Positions 56,132 through 64,000 of a stretch of 64,000 nt of DNA are shown one piece after another. This DNA comes from Rhizorhapis sp. SPR117 (GTDB lineage Bacteria; Pseudomonadota; Alphaproteobacteria; Sphingomonadales; Sphingomonadaceae). The translations under genes and the position numbers were made by a program. Under the pieces are notes generated by a model. That model searched no databases. It was not told the DNA's origin and saw only the letters and a list, made by a program, of their open reading frames with translations. Positions within the stretch are counted from its first letter, which is position 1. Every line of letters starts with the position of its first letter. The stretch covers positions 1-64,000 of the forward strand of contig NZ_JAKKIE010000009.1 in the NCBI RefSeq assembly GCF_021742065.1, written 5' to 3'.

Positions 56132-56794
56132 ATGACCAAGCCGCTGATCATTGCCATCCCCAAGGGACGTATCCTGGATGAAGCCCTGCCGCTGCTCGCC
56201 AAGGTGGGTATCGCGCCAGAAGCGGATTTCCATGACAAGAACAGCCGCGCACTCAAATTCGCGACCAATCATGAAAATATTTCGATCATCCGGGTGCGGG
56301 CATTCGACGTCGCGACCTTCGTTGCGCATGGCGCGGCACAGATCGGTATTGTCGGGTCCGATGTGGTTGAGGAATTCAACTATTCGGAATTATATGCGCC
56401 GGTCGATCTGAACATCGGCCATTGCCGTCTGTCGGTTGCCGAGCCTGTAGGCCTTGCCGCCGAAGACCAGAGCGCGATGAGCCATGTCCGCGTTGCAACG
56501 AAATACCCCGGCCTTACCCGCCGCCATTTCGAACGGCAGGGCATTCAGGCCGAATGCGTAAAGCTGAACGGTGCGATGGAGCTTGCGCCATCGCTTGGGC
56601 TGTCGCGGCGGATCGTGGACCTTGTGTCATCCGGCGCGACATTGAAGGCGAATGGCTTGGTGGAAACCAGCATTATCATGCAGATATCCGCACGTCTGAT
56701 CGTCAACCGTGCCGCCTTCAAGATGCGTTCGGGCGAGATAATGCCGCTGGTCGAGGCCTTTCGTAAAGCGGTGGAGACACGGGATGCCCCTTAG
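56132..56794 (+). CDS. hisG: ATP phosphoribosyltransferase, short form
   Basis: A 220-residue catalytic subunit of the first histidine-synthesis enzyme. The N-terminus [17 protein letters not shown], the central AADLGIVG-equivalent [15 protein letters not shown] and the phosphate loop region [13 protein letters not shown] are standard. The C-terminal regulatory domain of the long form is absent, so this is the short HisG that needs HisZ, encoded at 42362. The ATG at 56132 lies at the proper family start; longer frames upstream overlap DUF815 and are shadows. The 3' end overlaps hisD by eleven bases. Confidence 0.95.
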   Translation: MTKPLIIAIPKGRILDEALPLLAKVGIAPEADFHDKNSRALKFATNHENISIIRVRAFDVATFVAHGAAQIGIVGSDVVEEFNYSELYAPVDLNIGHCRLSVAEPVGLAAEDQSAMSHVRVATKYPGLTRRHFERQGIQAECVKLNGAMELAPSLGLSRRIVDLVSSGATLKANGLVETSIIMQISARLIVNRAAFKMRSGEIMPLVEAFRKAVETRDAP

Positions 56795-58070
56795 GCTTTC
56801 TATCCGTGAGGCCGGTTTCGATGCGGCATTCACAGCGCTGGTGAATGCGCGGCGTGAGGCCGACGAGGATGTTTCGCGGGACGTCACCGCAATATTGCGC
56901 GCAGTGCGGGAGCGCGGCGATGCGGCGCTGGCCGATTACACGCAGCGTTTCGACGGTCATGACTTAAATGCCAGCGGTTGGAACATTGCGACGGCTGATC
57001 GCAAGGCCGCCCTCAATGGGCTTTCGACGCCACTGCGTGATGCGCTGGAACTCGCCGCAACGCGGATCGCGGCCTATCATGAAAGGCAGAAGCCGCAGGA
57101 TAGTGACAGCGTGGATGCAGCAGGCGTGCGGCTTGGCGCGCGCTGGCGTGCGGTTGATGCGGCCGGGCTTTATGTGCCGGGCGGTCGGGCGGCCTACCCC
57201 AGTTCGGTCCTGATGAATGCCATTCCGGCCAAGGTTGCGGGCGTCGAGCGGATCGCCATTGTGACGCCCACACCCAATGGCGATATCAACCCGCTGGTTC
57301 TTGCCGCTGCCGAAATTGCAGGAGTTGAAGAAATCTGGCGTGTGGGCGGAGCGCAGGCGGTGGCCGCACTTGCCTATGGCACTGACAAGATCAAGCCGGT
57401 CGATGTCGTCACCGGTCCCGGCAATGCCTGGGTGGCAGAGGCAAAGAGGCAGCTTTACGGGGTGGTCGGCATCGACATGGTGGCTGGCCCTTCTGAAATC
57501 GTCGTGGTGGCGGATGGCAAGAACGATGCGGAATGGATTGCGGCGGATTTGCTGAGCCAATCCGAACATGACCCCACCAGCCAGTCGATCCTGTTTACCG
57601 ATGATGCGGCCTTTGCCGATGCAGTCGCGGCGGCGGTCGAGCGGCAGATACCTGCGCTGTCCACCCATGCGGTTGCGCGCGCGAGCTGGGACGCCAATGG
57701 CGCGATTATATTGGTCGATACATTGGAAGAGGCTCTGCCACTGGTGGATCGCCTCGCGCCCGAGCATCTGGAACTGGCGGTCGATGATCCGCAGGCGCTA
57801 TTCAAATGCGTGCGTCACGCAGGCTCCGTCTTCATGGGCCGGATGACGCCTGAAGCGGTGGGTGATTATGTGGCGGGACCAAACCATGTGTTGCCCACCG
57901 GCCGCCGTGCACGTTTTTCATCAGGGCTGTCGGTACTCGACTTCATGAAACGCACCAGCTTCCTTGCGCTTGACCAGCGGGCGATAGAGGCCATTGGTCC
58001 TGCCGCCGTTGCGCTGGCGGAGGCGGAGGGATTGCCTGCCCATGCTGCTTCGGTGCGGTTGCGGCTTTAA
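56784..58070 (+). CDS. hisD: Histidinol dehydrogenase
   Basis: A 428-residue zinc enzyme catalysing the last two steps of histidine synthesis, histidinol to histidine, with two NAD. Motifs are [57 protein letters not shown], the zinc-site region [12 protein letters not shown], and [20 protein letters not shown]. It starts inside the end of hisG, indicating translational coupling. nusB follows after seven bases. Confidence 0.96.
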   Translation: MPLRLSIREAGFDAAFTALVNARREADEDVSRDVTAILRAVRERGDAALADYTQRFDGHDLNASGWNIATADRKAALNGLSTPLRDALELAATRIAAYHERQKPQDSDSVDAAGVRLGARWRAVDAAGLYVPGGRAAYPSSVLMNAIPAKVAGVERIAIVTPTPNGDINPLVLAAAEIAGVEEIWRVGGAQAVAALAYGTDKIKPVDVVTGPGNAWVAEAKRQLYGVVGIDMVAGPSEIVVVADGKNDAEWIAADLLSQSEHDPTSQSILFTDDAAFADAVAAAVERQIPALSTHAVARASWDANGAIILVDTLEEALPLVDRLAPEHLELAVDDPQALFKCVRHAGSVFMGRMTPEAVGDYVAGPNHVLPTGRRARFSSGLSVLDFMKRTSFLALDQRAIEAIGPAAVALAEAEGLPAHAASVRLRL

Positions 58071-58077
58071 GGAATTT

Positions 58078-58524
58078 ATGACCGATCGATCCAAATCCCG
58101 CTCTGCCGCCCGCCTCGCTGCGGTTCAGGCGCTGTATCAGAAGGATATGGAAGGCACGCCGCTGCCTATGTTGCTGCGCGAATTCCACGAATATCGCCTG
58201 GGCCAGACCATTGAAGATGTGACCTATACCGAGGCGGAGCGCGATTTTTTCGACGACTTGGTGGCCGGAGTGGACAAGCGCCGGTCGGAAATAGACACGC
58301 TGATCGAGGGCAAGCTGGCGCAGGGTTGGTCGCTGGCGCGGCTCGACAAGCCCATGCACCAGATCTTGCGCGCGGGTGCCTATGAATTGATGGCGCGACC
58401 CGATGTGCCGACGGCTACCGTGATAACCGAATATGTTGATGTGGCTCACGCCTTTTACGACAAGCGCGAAAGCGGGTTCGTCAACGGCCTGCTGGATGCG
58501 ATTTCGAAGGATGTGCGGGGCTGA
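58078..58524 (+). CDS. nusB: Transcription antitermination protein NusB
   Basis: A 148-residue all-helical NusB. The start SKSRSAARLAAVQALYQKDM and the C-terminal TATVITEYVDVAHAFYDKRESGFVNGLLDAIS are characteristic. With NusE (S10) it binds boxA in rRNA leaders and supports rRNA transcription. The ATG at 58078 has AAGGAA just upstream. It is in the run hisG-hisD-nusB-thiL. The ribE/ribH neighbours common elsewhere are absent. Confidence 0.94.
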   Translation: MTDRSKSRSAARLAAVQALYQKDMEGTPLPMLLREFHEYRLGQTIEDVTYTEAERDFFDDLVAGVDKRRSEIDTLIEGKLAQGWSLARLDKPMHQILRAGAYELMARPDVPTATVITEYVDVAHAFYDKRESGFVNGLLDAISKDVRG

Positions 58525-58563
58525 TATTCCGCCTCCTCCAGGGTGCTAAGGACTTTGTCAGTA

Positions 58564-59490
58564 ATGACTATGACCGGTGAATCCGCTTTTATCGAACGAC
58601 TGCGCACCCTTGCCGCCAGTGACGCCGCGCGGGGGTTGATGGACGATGTGGCGGTGCTCGATGTCGGCGGCAGACAGCTTGTCATTACCAGTGACACTAT
58701 CGTTGCGGGCGTGCATTTCCTGAAAAATGATCCACCCGAAGACGTCGGCTGGAAGCTGGCGGCAGTGAACCTGTCCGATCTCGCCGCAAAGGGTGCGCAG
58801 CCGATCGCGTGCCTGATGAATTATGCGTTGACCGGCGATGATAGCTGGGACGCGGCGTTCCTGACCGGCCTTAAAGATGCGCTCGACACATATGCCATGC
58901 CGTTGATCGGCGGGGATACGGTGGCATTGCCGAAAGGTGCGCCGGGGGTTTTTACATTGACTGCAATTGGCGAGGCGGGATCGGCAGTCCCGGCACGTTC
59001 CGGGGCACTGGCTGGGGACACGCTCTATGTCACAGGGACGATTGGCGCGGCGGGTCTGGGGCTGGATTTGGCGCGCCGGGGGATAACGGAGCCACTGGAC
59101 CCGATCCGCGCCTATCGCCGTCCGCAGCCATTGTTAGCGCAAGGGCGGGAGCTTGCGCCTTTGGTGCATGCCATGATGGACGTATCGGACGGCTTGCTGA
59201 TAGATTCCGCACGGATGGCGGCAGCGAGTAATATGGCGGTGGAAATCGCACTGGACCGGATGCCAGTATCGCGTGACGTCTTGGCAGGGCGCGGCGACAG
59301 CGTGGATTTGCGCATGGCAGCGGGCACGGCAGGCGATGACTATCAACTGCTCTTTGCCGCGCCATCCGATACGATTTTGCCAATAGCTGCAACCGCAGTT
59401 GGCCGGTTTGACATAGGACACGGATTGTCCCTGTCGTACATGGGTCGATCCGTCCCGGTGCCCGCGCGGCTGGGGTATGAACATGGATGA
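58564..59490 (+). CDS. thiL: Thiamine-monophosphate kinase
   Basis: A 308-residue kinase that makes thiamine diphosphate. The N-terminal ESAFIERLRTL, the metal-binding DDVAVLDVGG and TSDTIVAGVHFLK, then KLAAVNLSDLAAKGAQP, GGDTV, and MMDVSDGLLIDSARMA define the ThiL/PurM-type fold. The ATG at 58564 is used, with AAGGA eleven bases upstream; 58570 is also possible. It lies 39 bases after nusB, the usual nusB-thiL order in Proteobacteria. Confidence 0.93.
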   Translation: MTMTGESAFIERLRTLAASDAARGLMDDVAVLDVGGRQLVITSDTIVAGVHFLKNDPPEDVGWKLAAVNLSDLAAKGAQPIACLMNYALTGDDSWDAAFLTGLKDALDTYAMPLIGGDTVALPKGAPGVFTLTAIGEAGSAVPARSGALAGDTLYVTGTIGAAGLGLDLARRGITEPLDPIRAYRRPQPLLAQGRELAPLVHAMMDVSDGLLIDSARMAAASNMAVEIALDRMPVSRDVLAGRGDSVDLRMAAGTAGDDYQLLFAAPSDTILPIAATAVGRFDIGHGLSLSYMGRSVPVPARLGYEHG

Positions 59491-59620
59491 CGATTGTAAT
59501 ATTTGCATATCTGTTTGAACCGGCTTGACCTTCCTTTCCTGACCTATACCTTCCGCCCACATTCTGGACGTACATCCCGGCGTTACGGATTCGATATAAA
59601 TGGGGGAAGAGGAACAGCCT

Positions 59621-61744
59621 ATGACAATTGTCACCATCGCCATAGCGTGCGGCCTGTTGGCCGTGCTCTACGGAATCTTTACCAGTCGGCAGGTGCTGAG
59701 CGCCTCGCCAGGCAATGAAAAGATGCAAGAGATCGCCGCTGCGATTCAGGAGGGGGCGAAAGCCTATCTGGGTCGCCAATATCGCACCATCGCCATGGTT
59801 GGCGTTGTGGTTGCGGTCATTGTTTTCTATTTTCTGGGTGCGACATCGGCGCTTGGATTTGTGCTGGGTGCGGTGCTTTCGGGTGCTGCGGGATATGTCG
59901 GCATGAACATTTCAGTTCGCGCCAATGTACGCACTGCCGAAGCCGCGCGAACCAGTTTGCAAAGCGGCCTGACGGTAGCTTTCCGCGCGGGTGCAATCAC
60001 CGGCATGCTGGTGGCGGGCCTCGCCCTGCTCGCGATTTCTGTCTTTTTCTGGTATCTGACCGGACCGGCGGGGATGACAGTCAAGGACCGCACGGTCATC
60101 GACGCGCTGGTGGCGTTGGCTTTTGGTGCTTCATTGATTTCAATCTTTGCGCGGCTTGGTGGCGGTATCTTTACCAAGGCCGCGGATGTCGGCGCGGATC
60201 TTGTTGGCAAGGTTGAGGCTGGCATTCCCGAGGATGACCCCCGCAATCCGGCGGTCATTGCCGATAATGTGGGCGACAATGTGGGCGACTGCGCCGGCAT
60301 GGCCGCCGATCTGTTCGAAACCTATGTGGTGACGATTGGCGCGACCATGGTGCTGACTGCTCTGTTGGTCGATGTCGGCGTCACCGAGCTGACGCAGCTT
60401 ATGAGTTTGCCGTTGGCCGTCGGCGGGGCGTGCATCATCACGTCGATCATCGGCACCTATTTTGTCCGGCTGGGTAGCAGCCAGTCGATCATGGGAGCGC
60501 TTTACAAGGGCTTTCTGACCACGGCGATCCTTTCGATCCCGGCGATTTGTTATGTCACCTGGCGCGTATTGGGCGACATGAATGCACCTATCGGCGGCGG
60601 TCTAACCGGCGAGAACAGCTTTACCGGCATGGACCTGTTCTGGTCGATGATGGTGGGCCTGGGCGTGACTGGCCTGATTGTCTGGATCACTGAATATTAT
60701 ACCGGCACCAATTTCCGTCCGGTCAAATCCATCGCCCGTGCATCCTTGACCGGGCATGGCACCAACGTGATCCAGGGGCTGGCGATTTCGCTGGAATCGA
60801 CCGCTCTGCCTACGCTGGTGATCTGCGTCGGCATCATCATCAGCTATTCGCTGGCAGGCCTGATCGGCATTGCTTTTGCCGCAACGGCGATGTTGGCGCT
60901 GGCCGGCATGGTGGTGGCACTTGATGCCTATGGTCCGGTAACGGACAATGCGGGCGGCATTGCCGAAATGGCGGGCATGGATGACGAAGTCCGTGGCCGT
61001 ACCGATGCGCTGGATGCGGTTGGCAACACGACCAAGGCGGTGACGAAGGGCTATGCCATCGGATCGGCGGGCCTTGCGGCACTGGTGCTGTTCGGGGCCT
61101 ATACGGAGGATCTGAAATTCTACAACAGCGCGCTTGGTTTGACCGAGCCGGTCGATTTCAGCCTGTCGAACCCCTATGTCATCGTTGGCCTGCTGCTCGG
61201 CGCATTATTGCCTTATCTGTTCGGTGCGATGGGCATGACCGCCGTCGGCCGTGCGGCGGGTGCCGTGGTGGAAGAAGTGCGGGGTCAGTTCCGCGACAAT
61301 CCGGGTATCATGGCCGGGACCAGCAAGCCCGATTATGGCCGCACGGTTGATCTGGTCACCAAGGCAGCTATCCGGGAAATGGTCCTCCCGTCGCTACTTC
61401 CGGTGTTCGCTCCGATCGTGGTGTATTTCCTCATTGCGTGGGTTGGCGGCGTTGCCAATGGCTTTGCCGCGCTGGGCGCATTGCTGCTGGGCGTGATTGT
61501 TTCGGGGCTGTTCGTCGCCATTTCGATGACGAGCGGCGGCGGTGCATGGGACAATGCGAAGAAATATATCGAGGACGGTAATCATGGCGGCAAGGGCAGC
61601 GAAGCCCACAAGGCCGCCGTCACTGGCGATACCGTAGGCGATCCGTATAAGGATACGGCTGGCCCTGCGGTCAACCCGATGATCAAGATCACCAACATCG
61701 TCGCACTATTGCTGCTTGCGGCCCTGGCGCACGCAGCAACGTAA
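59621..61744 (+). CDS. hppA: Proton-translocating pyrophosphatase, K+-independent type
   Basis: A 707-residue integral membrane pump with about 16 helices that couples pyrophosphate hydrolysis to proton export. The substrate motif region runs [20 protein letters not shown] and [20 protein letters not shown] second conserved acidic region is [16 protein letters not shown]. Lys472 in [10 protein letters not shown] marks the K+-independent subclass, where K+-dependent pumps have Ala. GAGGAA lies before the ATG at 59621, which excludes a seven-codon longer frame. It may save energy from the pyrophosphate produced in biosynthesis. Confidence 0.95.
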   Translation: MTIVTIAIACGLLAVLYGIFTSRQVLSASPGNEKMQEIAAAIQEGAKAYLGRQYRTIAMVGVVVAVIVFYFLGATSALGFVLGAVLSGAAGYVGMNISVRANVRTAEAARTSLQSGLTVAFRAGAITGMLVAGLALLAISVFFWYLTGPAGMTVKDRTVIDALVALAFGASLISIFARLGGGIFTKAADVGADLVGKVEAGIPEDDPRNPAVIADNVGDNVGDCAGMAADLFETYVVTIGATMVLTALLVDVGVTELTQLMSLPLAVGGACIITSIIGTYFVRLGSSQSIMGALYKGFLTTAILSIPAICYVTWRVLGDMNAPIGGGLTGENSFTGMDLFWSMMVGLGVTGLIVWITEYYTGTNFRPVKSIARASLTGHGTNVIQGLAISLESTALPTLVICVGIIISYSLAGLIGIAFAATAMLALAGMVVALDAYGPVTDNAGGIAEMAGMDDEVRGRTDALDAVGNTTKAVTKGYAIGSAGLAALVLFGAYTEDLKFYNSALGLTEPVDFSLSNPYVIVGLLLGALLPYLFGAMGMTAVGRAAGAVVEEVRGQFRDNPGIMAGTSKPDYGRTVDLVTKAAIREMVLPSLLPVFAPIVVYFLIAWVGGVANGFAALGALLLGVIVSGLFVAISMTSGGGAWDNAKKYIEDGNHGGKGSEAHKAAVTGDTVGDPYKDTAGPAVNPMIKITNIVALLLLAALAHAAT

Positions 61745-61813
61745 AAGGAAATGCAGTTTCCGGCATGCGATGGATATTTATGGCTTGCTGGAGTCGATAT
61801 TTCTGATCCTGAT

Positions 61814-61843
61814 GGGGCGGTCCGCCGATGAGCGGGCCGCCCC
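61814..61843 (+). promoter_or_regulatory. Strong hairpin enclosing the chrA start codon
   Basis: GGGGCGGTCCGC pairs with GCGGGCCGCCCC over twelve positions, with one U-G wobble. The chrA ATG lies in the six-base loop and the only purine-rich ribosome-binding candidate is in the 5' arm. The hairpin could terminate hppA transcripts weakly, although there is no T-run, or limit chrA translation. Confidence 0.55.
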
Positions 61844-63186
61844 ATGACATTTCCTTCACCCAGGCAACGAAAGTATGGGTTCGCATCGCGCTTTTGAGCT
61901 TTGGCGGTCCTGCCGGACAGATTGCGGTGATGCACCGCATATTGGTCGAGGAAAAGAAGTGGATTGGCGAGGAGCGTTTTCTCCACGCGCTCAATTTCTG
62001 CATGCTGCTGCCGGGACCGGAGGCGCAACAGCTTGCCACCTATATCGGGTGGCTGCTGCACCGGGTAAAGGGAGGCCTTGTAGCAGGTCTGTTGTTCATC
62101 CTTCCGGGCGCAATCGCCATCATGGCGCTTTCGTGGCTCTATGTGCTCTATGGACAGGCCGGGCCTGTCGCCGCGCTGTTCTTTGGATTGAAGGCGGCGG
62201 TGCTTGCCATCGTGTTCCAGGCGGTAGTCCGTATTGGCAAACATGCACTCGGAAACCGGTTCCGCTTTGGCCTTGCGGCTGTTGCCTTTGCTGCGATTTT
62301 CTTTCTGAACGCTCCTTTCCCGCTGGTGATTTTTGCGGCGGGGGTGACAGGCTGGATCGCAGGGCGAAGCGGCAGTCACGCATTGAACGGCGGCGGCCAT
62401 GGTTCCATAGGCGGCAATGTTTTCAGCGATGCTGACAGTGCGCTTGGTTCAGGCATTCCCGATCATGCCCGTGCCGCTTTTTGGCAGACAGCAGGCGTTG
62501 CCTCTGTTCTGCTTGTTCTGTGGCTGACCCCAGTCGGTCTGCTTCTTGCCTTCGCGCCGGAAGACTCTGTATTTGCCGCAATTGGCAGTTTCTTCTCCCA
62601 AATGGCGGTGCTGACCTTTGGCGGGGCCTATGCTGTCCTCGCCTGGGTCGGGCAGGCAGCGGTCGAACATTATCACTGGCTCAGTCCGCGTGAGATGCTG
62701 GATGGACTGGGGCTGGCGGAAACCACGCCCGGCCCGCTGATCATGGTCACGCAATATGTGGGTTTCCTTGGTGCCTATCGAAACCCGGGCGATCTGCCGC
62801 CGCTACTTGCCGGAACGCTGGGCGGCTTGCTGACCACCTGGGTCACCTTTACGCCATGCTTTTTGTGGATATTCCTGGGCGCGCCATTCATTGAGCGGCT
62901 GCGCGAAAACCGGGCGCTTGCATCCGCGATGGCGGCGATCACGGCCGCTGTCGTCGGCGTGATATTGAACCTGGCGCTCTGGTTCGCCCTCCATTTCTGG
63001 TTTGCACAGGTGGAGGAACGCGCTTTTGGCCCCATCCGCCTATATCTTCCTGACCCTGCAAGCCTCGATCTGCTTGCCCTGGCCCTCTCGGCAGCGGCGA
63101 TGGCAGGTATGTTTTGGTTTCGCATGAGCCCCTTTCGACTTCTGGGGCTTTGTGCGGTGGCAGGCCTACTGGTCAGATTGGTTTAG
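61828..63186 (+). CDS. chrA: Chromate efflux transporter, CHR family
   Basis: A 452-residue membrane protein with two homologous CHR halves. The first half has RIALLSFGGPAGQIAVMHR and FCMLLPGPEAQQLATYIGWLLH; the second has MAVLTFGGAYAVLAWVGQAAV and GLAETTPGPLIMVTQYVGFLGAY. About ten helices are present. Family members export chromate by ion-coupled transport; whether this one does, or handles another oxyanion, is not settled by sequence. No chrB regulator adjoins. The start codon lies in a hairpin loop, and the next in-frame starts would cut into the first helix. Confidence 0.9.
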   Translation: MSGPPHDISFTQATKVWVRIALLSFGGPAGQIAVMHRILVEEKKWIGEERFLHALNFCMLLPGPEAQQLATYIGWLLHRVKGGLVAGLLFILPGAIAIMALSWLYVLYGQAGPVAALFFGLKAAVLAIVFQAVVRIGKHALGNRFRFGLAAVAFAAIFFLNAPFPLVIFAAGVTGWIAGRSGSHALNGGGHGSIGGNVFSDADSALGSGIPDHARAAFWQTAGVASVLLVLWLTPVGLLLAFAPEDSVFAAIGSFFSQMAVLTFGGAYAVLAWVGQAAVEHYHWLSPREMLDGLGLAETTPGPLIMVTQYVGFLGAYRNPGDLPPLLAGTLGGLLTTWVTFTPCFLWIFLGAPFIERLRENRALASAMAAITAAVVGVILNLALWFALHFWFAQVEERAFGPIRLYLPDPASLDLLALALSAAAMAGMFWFRMSPFRLLGLCAVAGLLVRLV

Positions 63187-63270
63187 CCTTGCTCCAACCA
63201 TTGCGCCGACGCGCGACAATGGCTGGATGCCGCCAATGCAGTGGCCGAACGGCTGAGGTGATCACATGCG

Positions 63271-63300
63271 TTGACGAATGGCGCGCGCGCCCTGTATATG
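63271..63300 (+). promoter_or_regulatory. Sigma-70-like promoter upstream of argD
   Basis: TTGACG (63271-63276) and TATATG (63295-63300) are spaced by 18 bases, near the housekeeping consensus. Transcription would start near 63307, about 75 bases before argD. An intrinsic-terminator-like hairpin follows almost at once. Confidence 0.5.
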
Positions 63301-63315
63301 ATGGCCTGCAACAAG

Positions 63316-63342
63316 GGCGGTCCACGTGGGACCGCCTTTTTT
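63316..63342 (+). terminator. Intrinsic terminator or leader attenuator before argD
   Basis: GGCGGTCC pairs with GGACCGCC around a five-base loop, followed by six T. It lies 130 bases after chrA and 39 before argD. It could end the hppA-chrA transcript, but it also falls inside the predicted argD leader. Confidence 0.8.
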
Positions 63343-63380
63343 GCTTTGTTTCATTTGTCAAACAGAGGAAGGCCAAACCC

Positions 63381-64000
63381 ATGTCGATCACGCCGCTCAT
63401 GCCCGTATATCCCCGGTGCAATGTGCGTCCGGTGCGAGGGGAAGGCTGTTACCTGTTCGGCGAACGCGGAGAGCGCTATCTGGATTTCGCGGCCGGCATT
63501 GCGGTGAACCTGCTGGGTCATGGTCACCCGCATCTGGTGCGGGCGATTCAGGAACAGGCCGCGACGCTGATGCATGTGTCGAACTTGTATGGCAGTCCGC
63601 AGGGTGAAAGCCTGGCGCAGCGGTTGGTGGACAACACATTTGCCGACACGGTATTCTTCACCAATAGCGGAGCCGAAGCGCTGGAATGCGCGATCAAGAC
63701 GGCACGGCGCTATCATTATGCCAACGGCAATCCGCAGCGGCACAAGCTGATCACATTTTCCAATGCTTTTCACGGGCGAACGCTGGGCACCATTTCGGCA
63801 ACCGACCAGCCCAAGATGCGCGATGGCTTCGAACCGTTGCTGCCCGGTTTTCAGGTAGTAACGTTCAATGATCTGGAAGCAGCGCTGGCCGCGGTCGATG
63901 ACTGCACGGCGGGTTTCCTGCTGGAACCGATCCAGGGCGAAGGCGGCATTTTGCCAGCGACTCCGGAATTCCTGAAAGGCCTGCGTCAGGCTTGCGACGA
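63381..64000 (+). CDS. argD: Acetylornithine/succinyl-diaminopimelate aminotransferase (5' part)
   Basis: The first 206 codons of a class III PLP aminotransferase; the gene runs off the window. The start SITPLMPVYPRCNVRPVRGEG, then YLDFAAGIAVNLLGHGHPHL, the cofactor-phosphate region FFTNSGAEALECAIKTAR and EPIQGEGGI match ArgD of the arginine pathway. The PLP lysine would lie beyond the edge, so the full active site cannot be checked. GAGGAAGG precedes the ATG. Other class III aminotransferases are possible but fit less well. Confidence 0.88.
   Translation, partial: MSITPLMPVYPRCNVRPVRGEGCYLFGERGERYLDFAAGIAVNLLGHGHPHLVRAIQEQAATLMHVSNLYGSPQGESLAQRLVDNTFADTVFFTNSGAEALECAIKTARRYHYANGNPQRHKLITFSNAFHGRTLGTISATDQPKMRDGFEPLLPGFQVVTFNDLEAALAAVDDCTAGFLLEPIQGEGGILPATPEFLKGLRQACD

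Noticed and set aside
59523..59550. TTGACC...TATACC as hppA promoter
   Set aside because: The spacing is about 14 bases, too short for a housekeeping promoter.
63281..63290. GCGCGCGCGC run as Z-DNA or regulatory repeat
   Set aside because: Only five dinucleotide units in a GC-rich genome; it serves as promoter spacer and needs no special explanation.

Overview
The window is a compact, GC-rich stretch of chromosome from an alphaproteobacterium, most probably order Sphingomonadales (family Sphingomonadaceae; genus not resolvable by eye). The pointers are the CtrA inhibitor SciP (DUF1153), the split ATP phosphoribosyltransferase HisZ plus short HisG, exosortase-A-associated envelope genes, the gene orders smc-dsbA-dsbA-dciA-mutY and maeB/mutS-glnD, and a membrane-anchored CycM-like cytochrome c. 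No rRNA, tRNA, CRISPR array, prophage or classical insertion sequence was seen.

Layout. 1-6 kb: the edge of an exosortase A (XrtA/PEP-CTERM-like) envelope locus, with a glycosyltransferase, a Wzy-type O-ligase preceded by an overlapping 55-codon small ORF, and an MsbA-like ABC exporter. 6-10 kb: intracellular PHA depolymerase, mnmA, an unassigned small ORF, sciP and two convergent GlsB-family membrane proteins. 10-14.6 kb: an RND efflux adaptor and pump behind a long inverted repeat. 14.6-24.2 kb: housekeeping genes maeB, mutS, glnD, recF and a cytochrome b561. 24.2-28.4 kb: groES-groEL under a sigma-32-like promoter plus a perfect CIRCE operator, followed on the same strand by a nasT-nasS nitrate-sensing pair that has no nitrate reductase beside it. 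28.4-39 kb: sppA, an alpha/beta hydrolase, a class-A-beta-lactamase-fold lipoprotein, polA, pheA, cycM, a LOG-family protein and an extensin-like lipoprotein. 39-44.8 kb: the serine operon serC-serA behind a leader resembling the serC RNA motif, then a DUF559 endonuclease-like gene framed by inverted palindromic repeats, then hisZ-purA. 44.8-53.4 kb: smc, two DsbA-family oxidoreductases, dciA, divergent mutY-nudC, and a TsaC/Sua5 gene. 53.4-64 kb: a same-strand run of acyl-CoA dehydrogenase, DUF815 ATPase, hisG-hisD-nusB-thiL, hppA proton-pumping pyrophosphatase, chrA and the start of argD.

Genes that work together: hisZ (42.4 kb) and hisG (56.1 kb) encode the two halves of one enzyme although 13 kb apart; serC and serA are consecutive steps of serine synthesis; nasT/nasS are the RNA-binding antiterminator and nitrate sensor of one regulatory switch; groES/groEL form one chaperonin; the RND adaptor and pump form the inner part of a tripartite exporter.

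The most unusual structure is the family of CCCTCCCC/GGGGAGGG palindromes. One copy is a gene-less inverted pair of about 100 bp between serC and serA. A second inverted pair, 1.6 kb further on, encloses the DUF559 gene, supplies its ribosome-binding site and that of the next gene hisZ, and even encodes the last residues of the DUF559 protein. This looks like a small cassette, possibly mobile, with an empty derivative nearby. A different REPIN-like element lies near 2.6 kb. All functions below are read from sequence motifs without database searches.
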